Position numbers and translations under genes: made by a program. The notes under the pieces are model-generated. The model saw only the letters and a list, made by a program, of their open reading frames with translations, had not been told where the DNA came from and made no database searches. From positions 12,656,711 to 12,720,710 of the forward strand of contig NC_133910.1 of NCBI RefSeq assembly GCF_964199755.1: DNA of 64,000 nt. The letters are read 5' to 3'. This document shows positions 20,001 through 28,412 of the stretch, piece by piece. The DNA is from Larus michahellis. Lineage: Eukaryota > Chordata > Aves > Charadriiformes > Laridae. How positions within the stretch are numbered: the first letter of the stretch is position 1; each line of letters begins with the position of its first letter.

Positions 20001-22002
20001 TGTGTCTGGACCGTCTCCATCGCCATCCTCATCTCCTTCCATCCCGAGAGCTGAAAACCTGGGCAAAGCTTTTCCTCAAACTTAGTTCAACCTCGGTTTG
20101 CAAACTTTTAAAAGCTAAATTAATCTTCCAAAGTCCTGGGGACAAAAAAGGGGCAGCTTCACCGAAATACGATGTCCCTTCAGGGTGGGGGTGGGGTTAA
20201 TTATTTTTTTTCTTCTTCTTTTTTTTTTGCAAACTTCAGAGAAGGTGCATTTTTCTCCTCCTCTGCCCATCCCATCCCTCCCACTGTTGCTCTCCATCCC
20301 TCCTTCCCTCTGCCCAGTCTCCAGGGCAGGGAAGCCGAGCGCTTGTCCCTGCCTTTTCCACCCCCGTCGCTGCTGCTCCTCCTCCCGCCTCCCCCGAGCA
20401 TCCCCTGCCTGAAGCGATGGAGATCCGCGGGGCTGGGGCCGTGCTGGTGCTGGCGGAGGCTGGGTGCGGGGACGGCTCACAAGGCCACACTTGTCACCAG
20501 CTGTTGGTCAGCGTTAGGGTTCGCAGGGTGGTTTTGCACCTTTTGCTCTGTAACGGGACCAAGTTTCCAAGAGCCCTGGCTGCTCCCTGGTGGGGACAGG
20601 AGCAGGGAGGGTACGGGTTAGCTGCTTGTTCCTCCTCATCGCAAAGCGTCCAGGTTTTGCTCAGCATCTCTAGGAGAATCCAGTCCCGATAAACTCTGTT
20701 TTTGTTTTTGTTTTTTTTTAAGTAGTTTTAAATGCAAGTTGATTTGTGAAATCTTTTGACAAGGTGGTCCCGTCGGGTGCTGGGAGCTGTGTGGCGGCCA
20801 GAGCTGATATTGATAGTGGAACAGGATTTTTCCGTGATTTCATTGTTAATAGCATGTATTCCTATGAAATCTTTAATTTTACCACCTTCTCACAAAGGTG
20901 CCCCTCACCCCAGCGATCCCCACCAAGCCCCTCCTGTGCTCTGCTGGTCAGAGAGGGGCTTCCCAAGCCCATGGACCTGTTTTAAAGCCCATCAGGAATA
21001 CAGTTTGACCCCCGACAGCCCCAGGCCTTGCTGGGCTGAGCAATTCGGATGAGGCCAGCCCTGCCGTCCACGCGGCTCCAGGTCGTGGTGTTGCAATGGG
21101 AGCCGGCGCCGGGGTGGAAGACCCAGGTTGAACCTCAGGAAGCTTTCCCCAGGCTTCGGCCGGTGCCACGCGGCGGGGCAGCTCCCGACTCCCTCTGCTT
21201 TGTCCCCTCGCAGTGTTCACCCCCCGGGTCATAGGGACGGCGGTGGCACGGTACAACTTTGCGGCGCGGGACATGCGGGAGCTCTCGCTGCGAGAGGGCG
21301 ACGTGGTGAAGATCTACAGCAGGATTGGCGGGGACCAGGGATGGTGGAAGGGGGAAACCAACGGAAGAGTGAGTGCATCCAGATAATGTCCTGTCCCATC
21401 TCTGCAGCGCCCGGTCCTCCCCGGCAGCCCACTGTCAGGACAGCAAAGGGCAGGGGGACACATCCCACTCCGTCTTACTCTTTTCTTGCTCGTCTCACGA
21501 AACCCACCGCTCTGTTGCTGTGTGACAGCGACACGCGACACAGATGGGAGCGTGTGGTGGGCAGGCGATGTCCGAGTCTGCTCTTCCTTAAACCTGCACG
21601 CGGGGGATTTATGCAGGTGAAAGGCTCAGCATCCCGAGGAAAAGCAGCAGGCTGATGGCTCGACCTGGTGTCCCACACAGTTTGTGGCACTGGGGACAGA
21701 TTCTTCATGCCCTGACCCCTTATATATCGCGTTCAACCCATGTGTCCAAGGCGATGTATAGTAGCTAGCTCCATCCCAAATTAGGGGTAGCAGCTGCACT
21801 GCTTGCCCATCGCCACTGTGCGTCGGGATGTGGGCATCCGTACAAATGGCTCACCGGGAACAGCGCGTGGTGGCAGGGGAATAGTCCCGGTGACAGGGCA
21901 GGAGGGTCCCTTCAGCCCCCCAGTCCCCAGCTCACCTCTCTGCTCCCCCGACAGGTCGGCTGGTTTCCCTCGACGTACGTGGAAGAGGAGGGGGTGCAGT
22001 GA
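2000..22002 (+). CDS. VAV2: VAV2 spliced coding region, 3' part (21 exons, ~599 aa)
   Basis: VAV2 is a cytoplasmic guanine-nucleotide exchange factor that activates Rac/Rho GTPases downstream of phosphotyrosine receptors. The exons, joined in phase, encode about 599 residues, equal to the C-terminal two thirds of the ~878-residue human protein. In order along this peptide: end of DH (1–117, with [19 protein letters not shown]), PH (~118–235), a C1 zinc finger (~243–294) with a H-x12-C-x2-C-x13-C-x2-C-x4-H-x2-C pattern, SH3 (~310–370), SH2 (~394–485, with the FLVR-type arginine in GTYLIRERP), a Ser-rich linker, and a final SH3 ending [10 protein letters not shown]-stop. All 20 exon junctions keep phase and all have GT donors and AG acceptors. 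The calponin-homology and acidic regions and the start of DH lie upstream of the window. Paralogues VAV1 and VAV3 are less likely, because sequence matches VAV2 as remembered and SARDH and DBH follow. Confidence 0.97.
2100..3443 (+). other. VAV2 intron
   Basis: No exon or known repeat recognised. An AT-richer stretch at ~2990–3200 has several TAAT cores and a TTATCAG (GATA-type) site; a regulatory role is only a guess. Confidence 0.7.
3444..3539 (+). CDS. VAV2: VAV2 exon w2 (DH domain)
   Basis: Thirty-two codons, phase 0 at both ends, starting [12 protein letters not shown] and containing [17 protein letters not shown], the most conserved helix of the DH domain, which contacts the GTPase. 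Acceptor taatag, donor gtaagt. Confidence 0.97.
4003..4071 (+). CDS. VAV2: VAV2 exon w3 (DH domain)
   Basis: Twenty-three codons, [20 protein letters not shown] then AMQ, phase 0/0. Acceptor ttttttgcag, donor gtacag. The minisatellite begins only ~50 bases after this donor. Confidence 0.96.
4124..5206 (+). repeat. 24-bp minisatellite, ~45 copies
   Basis: Tandem array of a 24-bp unit made of CACAAC, a C run of usually 5–7, then GCTTCTGTACAG (or GCTCCTGTACAG). I counted about 45 units by eye. Variants: T for C in the C run, TT or TC before CTG, CAG or CAA at the end, and a TCCAAC variant at 4431, 4622, 4862, 5101 and 5196. Two units (~4580 and ~4905) are one base short. Because 24 is eight codons, frames stay open on both strands, which explains overlapping 360–535-aa open frames (3801–5408 and others). 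These are not credible genes. Confidence 0.97.
5564..5686 (-). mobile_element. CR1 LINE fragment, 3' tail only
   Basis: Begins on the plus strand with TCATAGAATCACAGAA, the reverse complement of the avian CR1 3' end, followed by GGAAGGGACCTTAAAG and CAGGTTGCTCAAAG typical of CR1 tails. About 120 bases remain; 5'-truncated and antisense to VAV2. Confidence 0.9.
6705..7490 (-). mobile_element. CR1 LINE fragment with open pol segment
   Basis: Starts with AGAATCATAGAATTATTCAG on the plus strand (reverse of the CR1 tail). On the minus strand it codes ~235 residues without a stop, including [30 protein letters not shown] and [14 protein letters not shown], which are the C-terminal end of the CR1 ORF2 (reverse transcriptase polyprotein) and its tail. 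The endonuclease and the catalytic core of the reverse transcriptase are missing, so it cannot move by itself. The subfamily differs from the copies at 36778 and 43362. Confidence 0.93.
6787..7490 (-). pseudogene. CR1 ORF2 C-terminal remnant
   Basis: Open minus-strand frame, extending past the element to 7800, whose last ~235 residues match CR1 ORF2 C terminus ([34 protein letters not shown]). A 5'-truncated remnant, not a host gene. Residues encoded by 7491–7800 are chance translation of intron. Confidence 0.85.
8731..8817 (+). CDS. VAV2: VAV2 exon w4 (end of DH domain)
   Basis: Twenty-nine codons, [18 protein letters not shown] to SSIENL, phase 0/0. Acceptor ttcttttaag, donor gtaagt. It is the terminal DH helix leading into PH. 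Confidence 0.97.
8818..10604 (+). other. VAV2 intron
   Basis: No exon, repeat or RNA gene recognised. Confidence 0.75.
10605..10690 (+). CDS. VAV2: VAV2 exon w5 (PH domain start)
   Basis: Encodes [19 protein letters not shown] to NHTKQD and two bases of an Arg codon. Acceptor ctgcag, donor gtgagt. This is the first PH strand and loop, packed against the DH domain. Confidence 0.97.
10948..11080 (+). CDS. VAV2: VAV2 exon w6 (PH domain)
   Basis: The first base completes the Arg codon; then 44 codons, [20 protein letters not shown] to MNNKDIKK, ending in phase 0. Acceptor tgggcag, donor gtaggt. Confidence 0.97.
11081..12223 (+). other. VAV2 introns flanking the 15-nt microexon
   Basis: Two short introns, 11081–11769 and 11785–12223. 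Apart from the microexon and the pyrimidine tract before it (~11745–11767) nothing is recognisable. Confidence 0.8.
11770..11784 (+). CDS. VAV2: VAV2 microexon w7 (15 nt, SHGKM)
   Basis: A 15-nt exon coding SHGKM, phase 0/0, between a pyrimidine-rich acceptor (ctttctag) and a strong donor (gtaagc). It fits exactly between DIKK of the preceding exon and WSYGF of the next. I recall human VAV2 isoforms with and without these five residues, so it is probably an alternative cassette in a PH-domain loop. Confidence 0.88.
12224..12333 (+). CDS. VAV2: VAV2 exon w8 (PH domain)
   Basis: Encodes [19 protein letters not shown] to WMEQFEMA plus two bases of a Met codon; it includes the C-terminal PH helix. 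Acceptor ctcttgcag, donor gtgagc. Confidence 0.97.
12334..12901 (+). other. VAV2 intron
   Basis: GC-rich intron with no other feature seen. Confidence 0.8.
12902..13003 (+). CDS. VAV2: VAV2 exon w9 (PH end, C1 start)
   Basis: Completes Met, then [16 protein letters not shown] to KACRMFL and part of an Arg codon. It carries the first C1 ligands, His and a CxxC pair. Acceptor cccttag, donor gtgagc. Confidence 0.96.
13108..13196 (+). CDS. VAV2: VAV2 exon w10 (C1 zinc finger)
   Basis: Completes Arg, then [20 protein letters not shown] to IPPCKI plus one base. It supplies the second CxxC, His and last Cys ligands of the C1 domain. Acceptor tgcacag, donor gtgagt. Confidence 0.96.
13956..13972 (+). 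CDS. VAV2: VAV2 microexon w11 (17 nt)
   Basis: A 17-nt exon: two bases complete Gly, then SSADP. Phase 1 in, phase 0 out. Acceptor ctcttgcag, donor gtacgt. It is the linker between C1 and the first SH3, matching the position of SPADL in the human linker as remembered. Confidence 0.85.
14305..14326 (+). CDS. VAV2: VAV2 microexon w12 (22 nt)
   Basis: A 22-nt exon: DSLGAGP plus one base of Gly. Phase 0 in, phase 1 out. Acceptor tttttgcag, donor gtaagg. Together with the 17-nt exon it adds 39 nt, so the pair could be skipped without a frameshift. Confidence 0.85.
14708..14830 (+). mobile_element. CR1 LINE fragment, 3' tail
   Basis: Sense orientation: CCAGGTTGGACGGGGCTTGG, then CAACCTGGTCTAGTGGGAGG and the end CATTCTGTGATTCTATGA. 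About 120 bases, 5'-truncated. Confidence 0.93.
15742..15869 (+). CDS. VAV2: VAV2 exon w13 (first SH3)
   Basis: Completes Gly, then [19 protein letters not shown] to DPDSPWWE, phase 0 out. It carries the ALYDY-like VAVQNYHG motif and the WW of SH3. Acceptor gttccag, donor gtgaga. Confidence 0.97.
16050..16124 (+). CDS. VAV2: VAV2 exon w14 (first SH3 end)
   Basis: Twenty-five codons, [20 protein letters not shown] to PVDAR, phase 0/0. It holds the GYFPSSSV end of the SH3 fold. Acceptor ctttgcag, donor gtaagt. Confidence 0.97.
16125..17503 (+). other. VAV2 introns
   Basis: Introns 16125–16736 and 16790–17503. Nothing recognised beyond splice sites. Confidence 0.8.
16737..16789 (+). CDS. VAV2: VAV2 exon w15 (SH3–SH2 linker)
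   Basis: Encodes [17 protein letters not shown] plus two bases of the first SH2 Trp. Pro-rich linker. Acceptor ctttgcag, donor gtgagt. Confidence 0.95.
17504..17620 (+). CDS. VAV2: VAV2 exon w16 (SH2)
   Basis: Completes Trp, then [16 protein letters not shown] to ERFAISI plus two bases. It contains GTYLIRERP with the phosphotyrosine-binding Arg. Acceptor gcgcag, donor gtgagt. Confidence 0.98.
17728..17815 (+). CDS. VAV2: VAV2 exon w17 (SH2)
   Basis: Completes Lys, then [19 protein letters not shown] to FESLL, phase 0 out. Acceptor tttgcag, donor gtaggt. Confidence 0.97.
17911..18034 (+). CDS. VAV2: VAV2 exon w18 (SH2 end and linker)
   Basis: [19 protein letters not shown] to [11 protein letters not shown] plus one base. 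It ends the SH2 fold and starts a Ser/Arg-rich linker. Acceptor ttcccag, donor gtaaaa. Confidence 0.96.
18035..21213 (+). other. VAV2 introns around the 87-nt cassette exon
   Basis: Introns 18035–18993 and 19081–21213. A strong polypyrimidine (C/T) stretch lies at ~20205–20400. No repeat family or gene was recognised. Confidence 0.75.
18994..19080 (+). CDS. VAV2: VAV2 exon w19 (87-nt linker cassette)
   Basis: Completes Ala, then [20 protein letters not shown] to SPFWS plus one base. It is 87 nt with phase 1 at both ends, hence skippable in frame. I recall a human VAV2 isoform lacking this segment. Acceptor tttgcag, donor gtacca. Confidence 0.93.
21214..21368 (+). CDS. VAV2: VAV2 exon w20 (C-terminal SH3)
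   Basis: Completes Val, then [20 protein letters not shown] to WWKGETNGR, phase 0 out. It includes ARYNFAARD and WW of the second SH3. Acceptor tcgcag, donor gtgagt. Confidence 0.98.
21369..21954 (+). other. Last VAV2 intron
   Basis: Nothing recognised beyond GT–AG splice sites. Confidence 0.8.
21955..22002 (+). CDS. VAV2: VAV2 terminal coding exon w21
   Basis: [15 protein letters not shown] then TGA at 22000–22002. It ends the C-terminal SH3 (GWFPSTYV). Acceptor cgacag. The exon continues into the 3'UTR. Confidence 0.97.
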   Translation, partial: VGWFPSTYVEEEGVQ

Positions 22003-23720
22003 CTGCGGGGATGCCTGATGGAAAGTCGTCGAGCGCCCAGAGCCAGCCGCCGCAGACCGTGCACACTTGTCCCGACGCCCGCGGCTCCCCGCAGAGGAGC
22101 CGCTGCCGGACGCCTCCAGGACGGCTCTCGCAGACTCTTTAGCAATCCGTTCCTCTGTACAGTCTGTGTGTGCGCGCGCGTGTCGGGGCCGCCGCCGGCC
22201 TCGCTCCTCCTCCGTGTATAGAAGATTGACGGTCTGTGGGATGACGTTCGTGTAGCAGCCGCAGAAGAATCCCGGGAAAGCCGCGCTCCCCTGCATGGAC
22301 AGAGCTGAGAGACTCTGTGCGGTGCCCACCGGAGGATGGGGTCCAGCCCCCTTTCAGTAAAGGTTGTTTTAAAAGCCACCGTGGTGATGGTGGTGGGAGG
22401 GTGAGGCTGAAGGTTGGTGCCTGGGTGTGCCAAGGTTGGGGGTTTCGAAGGGAAGGGAGCGACTCAGCCCCGAGGAGACAAAGCGGAATCCCCCGCCATG
22501 CTGCTCGGGTGGGCTCCCCGGGTCAGGATTTCGGCAGTCTCCCTGGCAGCCCTATGGCTGCGGCCGGGGTGAGGGGACAGAGCAGGGACACCGGACCCGG
22601 GAGGAGGCACTGGCTCTTGCTCGTCTCTGAAGGACGCCAGCTGTGGAACCAGGAGCGCGTTTTGACCATCAGATGTAGGCTAGAAGTGGACCTCCAGGCC
22701 AGACAGGGGAGGAAAGAGCCACTTGGGCATCCCAAACCTGTTTTCTTCACAACCACCTTCAGCCCCACCAGCCTTGCTGCGGGCGGAGGGGGCAGCCCCG
22801 GGTGCAGACTGGTCCCACTGGTGAGCAGGAGGGCTCAGCGCCTGGCGGACTGGAGAAGTGCTTTGCCGCATGAGGGTTTTTGGAGGCCACCAAGGCACCA
22901 GGTACCCGCAGAGGAGTGGACGGGACTGTGTGTCCGTGGGTCTGTCCTGCCTTTGCTCCCAGATTGGTTTTGCTGCGGGCAGGACCCCCCGCCCCGAGCC
23001 AGGCTGGTTTTTCTTGCAGCCGTGACACATCCCGCCTCGCTGAGCTCGGGGGGGCGAACCCACCTGAGTAAGGGCTTTGGTATCGACTCCCGATGTCTCC
23101 CGATGAGTTGGGAAAGCATCTCGTCGTCCCCAGCTGTGTGCACTTTGGGGGGGCTGGGAGCGTTGCCCCCTCTCTTCCTCCCACAGGCTGTTACTGCTGC
23201 TGCTGTCAAGTAAAGGTCCGTCTGTCTTGGCATTGCCACTGTGTCCCGAGCACTGTCCGTCCCAGTCTGTTCTTTCCGAAGTTTTTCCGGCCCCGTGGTT
23301 AGTAGGCAGAGCTGCCGGGTGGAAATCTTGGCCGTCGTCTTCTGCTGGGCGCTGCCTTTCCTCCCCAGCTCCGGAATTGCCTTCCGAAGTGCAAATACGA
23401 ACAAATACGTGTGTGAGTGCGGGGCAGGGAACAACTCTATCCGATTTCCGAGCCGCAGGAGCTGCCCTCCAGCCTCTCTGAACAAGTGGCATTTTGAGCT
23501 GGTGCTTCCATGCCCTGACGCTGTTCCCCTGGGACTCGGAATGGTCCCGCCGTGGAGCGCCGTGTCCCTGGTGCGGGTTCTTGGCGTCGTACTGGGAGGT
23601 CTGGGAGGCGCCAGCGTTGGGTGGGTAAGCGGTGCTGCTGCCCTCAGTCCCTGGCATGGGGGTGCCCCGGCTGCATCCGAAGCCTTGCTGGAGATGGAGC
23701 AGCGGTGCCCTGCTCGGGAT

Positions 23721-23726
23721 AATAAA
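23721..23726 (+). terminator. Candidate proximal VAV2 polyadenylation signal
   Basis: Canonical AATAAA 1.7 kb after the VAV2 stop. Downstream U/GU richness is weak, so usage is uncertain. Confidence 0.3.
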
Positions 23727-24834
23727 TGGGAGAGTTCGGGGCTCTCGAGGAAAAGGGAAAGATAGTAACTTGGAAATCAAACGTCGTTGCTCAGTGACAA
23801 GCCCAGAGCCGCCCAACTTTGCTGCCCGTTGCTCCTGGAGCCCCGCGGGTGCCCCCGCTCTCGGTGCCGCGGGGGGAGCGGGATGGGGTGGGTGCAGCCG
23901 GGGCGGGTGCCCTCCGAGGGTCTCGCTCTGCGAGGGGACGCGGGGGGGCTCAGGGCTTTCCCAAGGTACTGTTTGGTGCTATCCTGTCCCCGCCAGCCCC
24001 TCGGCCTGCGCTCGAGGGGTCCCGTTGGTGAGGGGAAACTGGGGAGTGCAGCCAGCGGGGAGCTGGCAATGCCCGGCTCCTCCTGTCCCCCCCTCCCCAA
24101 TTCCTGTGGCGGCGGAGCTGAGGGTGTATTTAGTGGGGGGGGATGAGACGCACACACACGCCCGAGACAACCTCACGGTCGCTCATGTTCTGCCTCAGAT
24201 CCTAAAGCCTTACGTGACCCTCCTGTTTCCTACGGCCGATTTTGTAAGGTGGCTTCCCCTCTGGAAGAGCGCGTGCTCCGGCACCGGGACCGTGTCTCCC
24301 ACCCCAAAGGGATCCCCGACCCCCCCGCGCTGCCCTCCCGGCCCTGCCAAATCCCCTTCTTCCCTCCGGAGAGCTCTCCCTCTTGTGTTTACTGTTGTAA
24401 GAAACTTGTTAAAAAGATTGTTTTGTTTGTAAGTAATTATTCAGCCATTTGCCACAATATATATCTGTGAATAAGAAAGGGAAATGTTTGGGTTTGTTTT
24501 GTTTTTTTTTTTATGATGGCGAGAAAATTGTATATATATTTTAGTTCATCGCAGATCATTCAAAATCGCAATGGGATACGTTGGAAAATAATATGTAAAT
24601 TCCTTGGGTTTTTCCTTTGCACTGCACTAACTGGGGTAGGGCGGAGGGGGTTTAAAGGTAAAACTGTTTGTTTATGGAATAGTTTATAGCTGGGAATTTG
24701 GAAATCATTTGGAATAGCTTGTAATGCTGGAATAGAAACTTTAGCTGCTACTTAGAAACCCTTTTGCATGTGGTTTTTCCAGACCTTTTTTAAGTTACAA
24801 TACATCAAAGTAAATTCCACAAGGAAAAAAAAAA

Positions 24835-24840
24835 AATAAA
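24835..24840 (+). terminator. Probable distal VAV2 polyadenylation signal
   Basis: AATAAA ending an A-rich run, followed within ~20–60 bases by a T13 tract and GT-rich DNA. Best candidate for the end of VAV2 mRNA. Confidence 0.6.
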
Positions 24841-26754
24841 AGCGTAATTTTGCTGATAGGTTTTTTTTTTTTTTTCCCAGCCGTGGTTTTTACTGTGCCG
24901 GAGGGCTCGGGCTCGTGTGGGGTTTGTTGTCACTCAAGCCCCTTTGGCTGCGCTGGGGGGGTGGCTTGGCCCGTCCAGGGGAGACGTGTGCTCACGGGGA
25001 CGGATCCTTTCCGATCGCTGCCGCGAACCGTGAGTGTTTGTACCCTTCCGAAACTCAGCGTAAATCCTTCCCAGGGTGCCAGACGTGGCTCTTGGCAGCC
25101 AGGCGCTGCTGGAGCTGCTGGAGCCCCTTCTCCTTGTTTCTGGAGCAGCTGCTCTCGGGCAGTTGCTTTCTGGGGGCTCCTCTCTCTGCCCGAGCAGAAC
25201 CGCTGCGGGGTGACAGAAGGACCGTGATTTTCCACAGCTTTTAGTCACTCCCGAGTATCATATTCCAGAATCCCACTCGGCCCCGCACGCAGCAGCGTTT
25301 TCCAGGGCAGTAAAAGAAATTGCACAGTTGCTTATGAAATACCTGAGGCATTGGTGGAGGTTTCACCGCAGAGCAGGGACAGGAGACGCCACTGTGACCT
25401 GCCGTTTCATTTAATTAATAATAACTTCTTTCTGCTCTTGGAGTCCCCAGTGCTTTCTCCTTCTCGCTTCGACTTCCGCGGGGTCAGCAGGAAGGGGCTG
25501 TAGCAATGAGCAGAGGTGTTTTACTCGGAGAAGCAGGACACGAGCTGGGCACTAGCTAACTTTTGGATGCTGATTTGGCAAGATGCTGCTGGGACTGGTA
25601 GTTGGCCTCGGCCAAGGGGATGACGCCCGCCTGGGATAAACCCTTTCCCCGTTGGTGCTGCTCAGCCTAAGGGAAGCTCTCCAAAATGCCAGGTTTTGGT
25701 ACCTGGGTGCTCTCCTGCTGCTGCTGAGCATCGTCCCGGTCCCAAGCAGGTCGGGCATCGCCGCCAGATGCCCACGGCGCAGCTGAGCTGCAAAAACGCA
25801 GCAGCGGAGCCTGGAATGGACTGATGTCTGCGAGAGCAGGTAAACGCAAAAACCTGCTTCCTTCGCACTGCCTCTGGGGACACCCCTGCCACCCCAGGGG
25901 CCGGCTCCTCGGTGGCAGCCGGTGACGTCTAACCCTCGGGCTTACAACCTCGAGGCTGCAGCCTCAGCCAGGTGGGTTTGCACCGATGAGGGCCAACGCC
26001 TCGGGAATAAACGGGGCATTTATTCGCTGTGCCCAGCCACGGCCGGGCACCGTAACCAGACCAGGAGCAGCCTTCCCGGGGGCGTTAACAGGAGAATAAA
26101 TCTCCAGCCATGGCCAACGCAGCTGGCTCCAGCCCTGCACAGACTCCAGCCTGCCCCAGGAGGGGCGACGCGGCAGAAACAGGTTTTCTCTTTATTTTTT
26201 TTTATTTTTTTCCCCCCCAGCAATAGCAGCTGCTGACACCGTGTCCCACATTAGCTGGGCTCGCCGGGGCGCTGCTTCTGCTCTGAGCAAACACGGCGCT
26301 GGCCGTGGGGGGATGTTGCATTTGCTGCCTGCCCTCTGCAAACAGCAGGTCCGGCTCCGTGGCGCGGAGTGTGACAACCGCCCCGCGATGTCCCCGTCCT
26401 GGGCCTTGAGCACGCCCCGCAGCCCCGGTGGCCTGTGGCCGGCCAGCGTGTGGCCACCTCCCTCTGCCACCTGGGCTGGTCCATGGCACGAGCAGGCGCG
26501 TCAGCTGGGTGCAAGCTCTCGTGCCGCCCAGCTCGGTGGACTCAACACCTGGGTCCAAACTGCTGCGTAATCAGGATGGGGAAACTGAGGCAGGGGGTTT
26601 GCCAAGAGCAGAGCTGGGAAAAGCGCTGCCCAGCCGGACTGTGCAGGATCCAGCCTGTTCTCCGTTCGGGGTCACGCACTGGTAGTGCTTGCCCAAGACC
26701 AAATTCAGACTGCGGTGGACGGGAGAGTGAAGCCGGCTCTGCCCGGGCTGCCGT

Positions 26755-26787
26755 GGGGATGGGGACGGGGATGGGGATGGGGATGGC
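26755..26787. repeat. GGGGAT/GGGGAC short tandem repeat
   Basis: About five copies of a 6-bp G-rich unit. The runs of four G with short loops could form a G-quadruplex on the plus strand. Confidence 0.75.
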
Positions 26788-27999
26788 ACAGGCTTGCAGC
26801 TTGGTGTACGCGATGATGAGCTGCAGTTTCGCAGCACGCCTGGCCGGTTCGTTCCTGCATTAGACATAATGTTTTCTGTGACCTAGAAAACTCCAGCTGC
26901 CGCATGCAAACTGCCACGCTCCTTTATTTTATAACCGATCTAAGAATTATTGGGGAAAGATTGAACTGGCTTAGGCTCCATCTACATTGGACTAACCATC
27001 AGTAAAAATAACCACCCTCATTCCTGCTCCGGAGCTGCACCAGGGCCCCGGGGCTTGGAGGGACTGAAGTTGCTGCCACTTTCTCTGCTGTCCTGAGCTC
27101 GGTGAACAACTTGGGCCGCTGAATGCATGCTTGGTGTTGTATTGTTTTAGGTCTGGTCTAACCCAAAGGTCGTATTTATAATTAGTACATGCTGATGAAA
27201 TGGTTCTGGCCTGTCAAACAGAAACACCCCACTGCAAACAGGAGTTTAGACTTGTTTGCATCCCCGTGGTTATTTTGAGCAATTAGTTCATGGAGAGAAG
27301 TCTGGAGGAATTGGGGCATTCTCTTTAAAACTTAGAAACCCGTTTTGTCTTTGGGAGAAGGAGAGAAATGCTGCCTGAGACAGGGGCTGATGCTGGAACA
27401 AGCGAACTCCTCCGCTTCTGTTCAAACCCTTCCCAAACTGGGGGAATTTGGATGCAGACCGGGTACCACGGTGTCCGAGAGCAGTGGCATGGGGTGGTGG
27501 GGAGCAGCGGGGGGCATTTCCCAGCGTCATGGTGATGTTGAATGCTAAAAGCCTCCCGAAACACTGTCCCTGGGCTGTTTGGGGCTCCGTGGGGCCATGG
27601 GTGGGTGATGCTGTCCAGGGGACGCTGCAGGGACCGCGATGCTGCTCGGACCCTGACACCACCAGCTGCCGGCCAAACCCCGGCTCCACCCCGACCTCTG
27701 CTGCTCCGAGACACCCGAATCAGGCCCTTCAGAGCCGCCTTTAAAGAACATGCATTGCTTGTGTATCCTGCCCAAACAGGCCCTAATTTCAGGGGTGAGT
27801 CCTGAGCAGGAGGAACAATAAACCCTCAGCTTGGGAGATCGAAATCAAACATTTATTTTCCTAACCCCTCTAAATTAAATTTTTTTTGGTGTTCCCACCT
27901 TCGCTTGGAGCTCTCGGGTCTGGCTTAGGAAATGTGTGAATTCATTTTAATTCATCTCTTAAAATGTAACTGCTGGGAACGGCAGCAGGAGGGTCAGAT

Positions 28000-28290
28000 G
28001 GTGCCTTTCCTCGCCGTGTTTGCTTTCTGGCATCCAGCTGACGGCTCCAGCCAGCGCCGAGCGAGCCCGGGAGGCTGCGAGTCCCCACTGGCCCCAGTTG
28101 GGCTGTTTGTTCTCTGCCGGGCACCGAGCCGGGAAGAAAAGCAGCGTTTTCCTCCCTATTTCAAATTTCTCAGCTCTGCCTGACTTTTCTTCTCCGTCGA
28201 GAAGCAGCAAAGCCAGGAGAAGGGGTAAGAGGGAGGCAAGCTCCCTGTTTCCCGGCCGCCTGGGCTGGCTCCGCTCGCCAGCTGGTTAAT
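28000..28290 (+). promoter_or_regulatory. Possible SARDH promoter region
   Basis: GC- and CpG-rich DNA just upstream of a candidate leader exon and ~1 kb before the SARDH start codon. No TATA box is obvious. Inferred only from position and composition. Confidence 0.3.
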
Positions 28291-28412
28291 GTTTTTTGCA
28301 GGGGACAGCCGTGCACGGAAGAGGAGGAGGAGGAGGAGGAGAGCATCGGAGGAAGGCAAGGGGCCCCACAGCCATCGCGGCAGGGAAAGCCAGCCCAGAA
28401 GGAGCCTGGCCG
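28291..28412 (+). other. SARDH: Candidate non-coding leader exon of SARDH
   Basis: A purine-rich stretch with an AGG repeat (28318–28341) ends at CTGGCCG followed by a strong donor, GTGAGT (28413). The next usable acceptor, TTTGCAG at 29198–29204, lies just before the SARDH ATG. The left end is arbitrary; transcript data are needed to place it. Confidence 0.35.

Larger units (their letters stand above)
22003..24860 (+). other. VAV2: VAV2 3'UTR (end estimated)
   Basis: Non-coding DNA follows the stop. A canonical AATAAA at 24835–24840 is followed by T-rich and then GT-rich DNA, a good polyadenylation context, so the long 3'UTR would be ~2.8 kb. Another AATAAA at 23721–23726 could give a shorter form. 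The last ~500 bases are AT-rich, unlike the GC-rich first 2 kb. Open frames of 298 aa (plus) and 378 aa (minus) here resemble no family I know. Confidence 0.7.
24861..28290. other. VAV2–SARDH intergenic DNA
   Basis: No exon or known repeat recognised. A short GGGGAT-type repeat sits at 26755–26787. AT-richer pieces at ~26920–27290 and ~27820–27970 stand out from GC-rich surroundings. Open frames on both strands do not resemble known proteins. Confidence 0.6.

Noticed and set aside
20205-20400. Pyrimidine-rich tract as an extra splice acceptor in VAV2
   Set aside because: No open exon with a donor follows, and the flanking VAV2 exons join directly in frame.
22317-23816. 298-aa plus-strand and 378-aa minus-strand open frames
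   Set aside because: Both lie in the VAV2 3'UTR, are GC-rich low-complexity, and resemble no known family.
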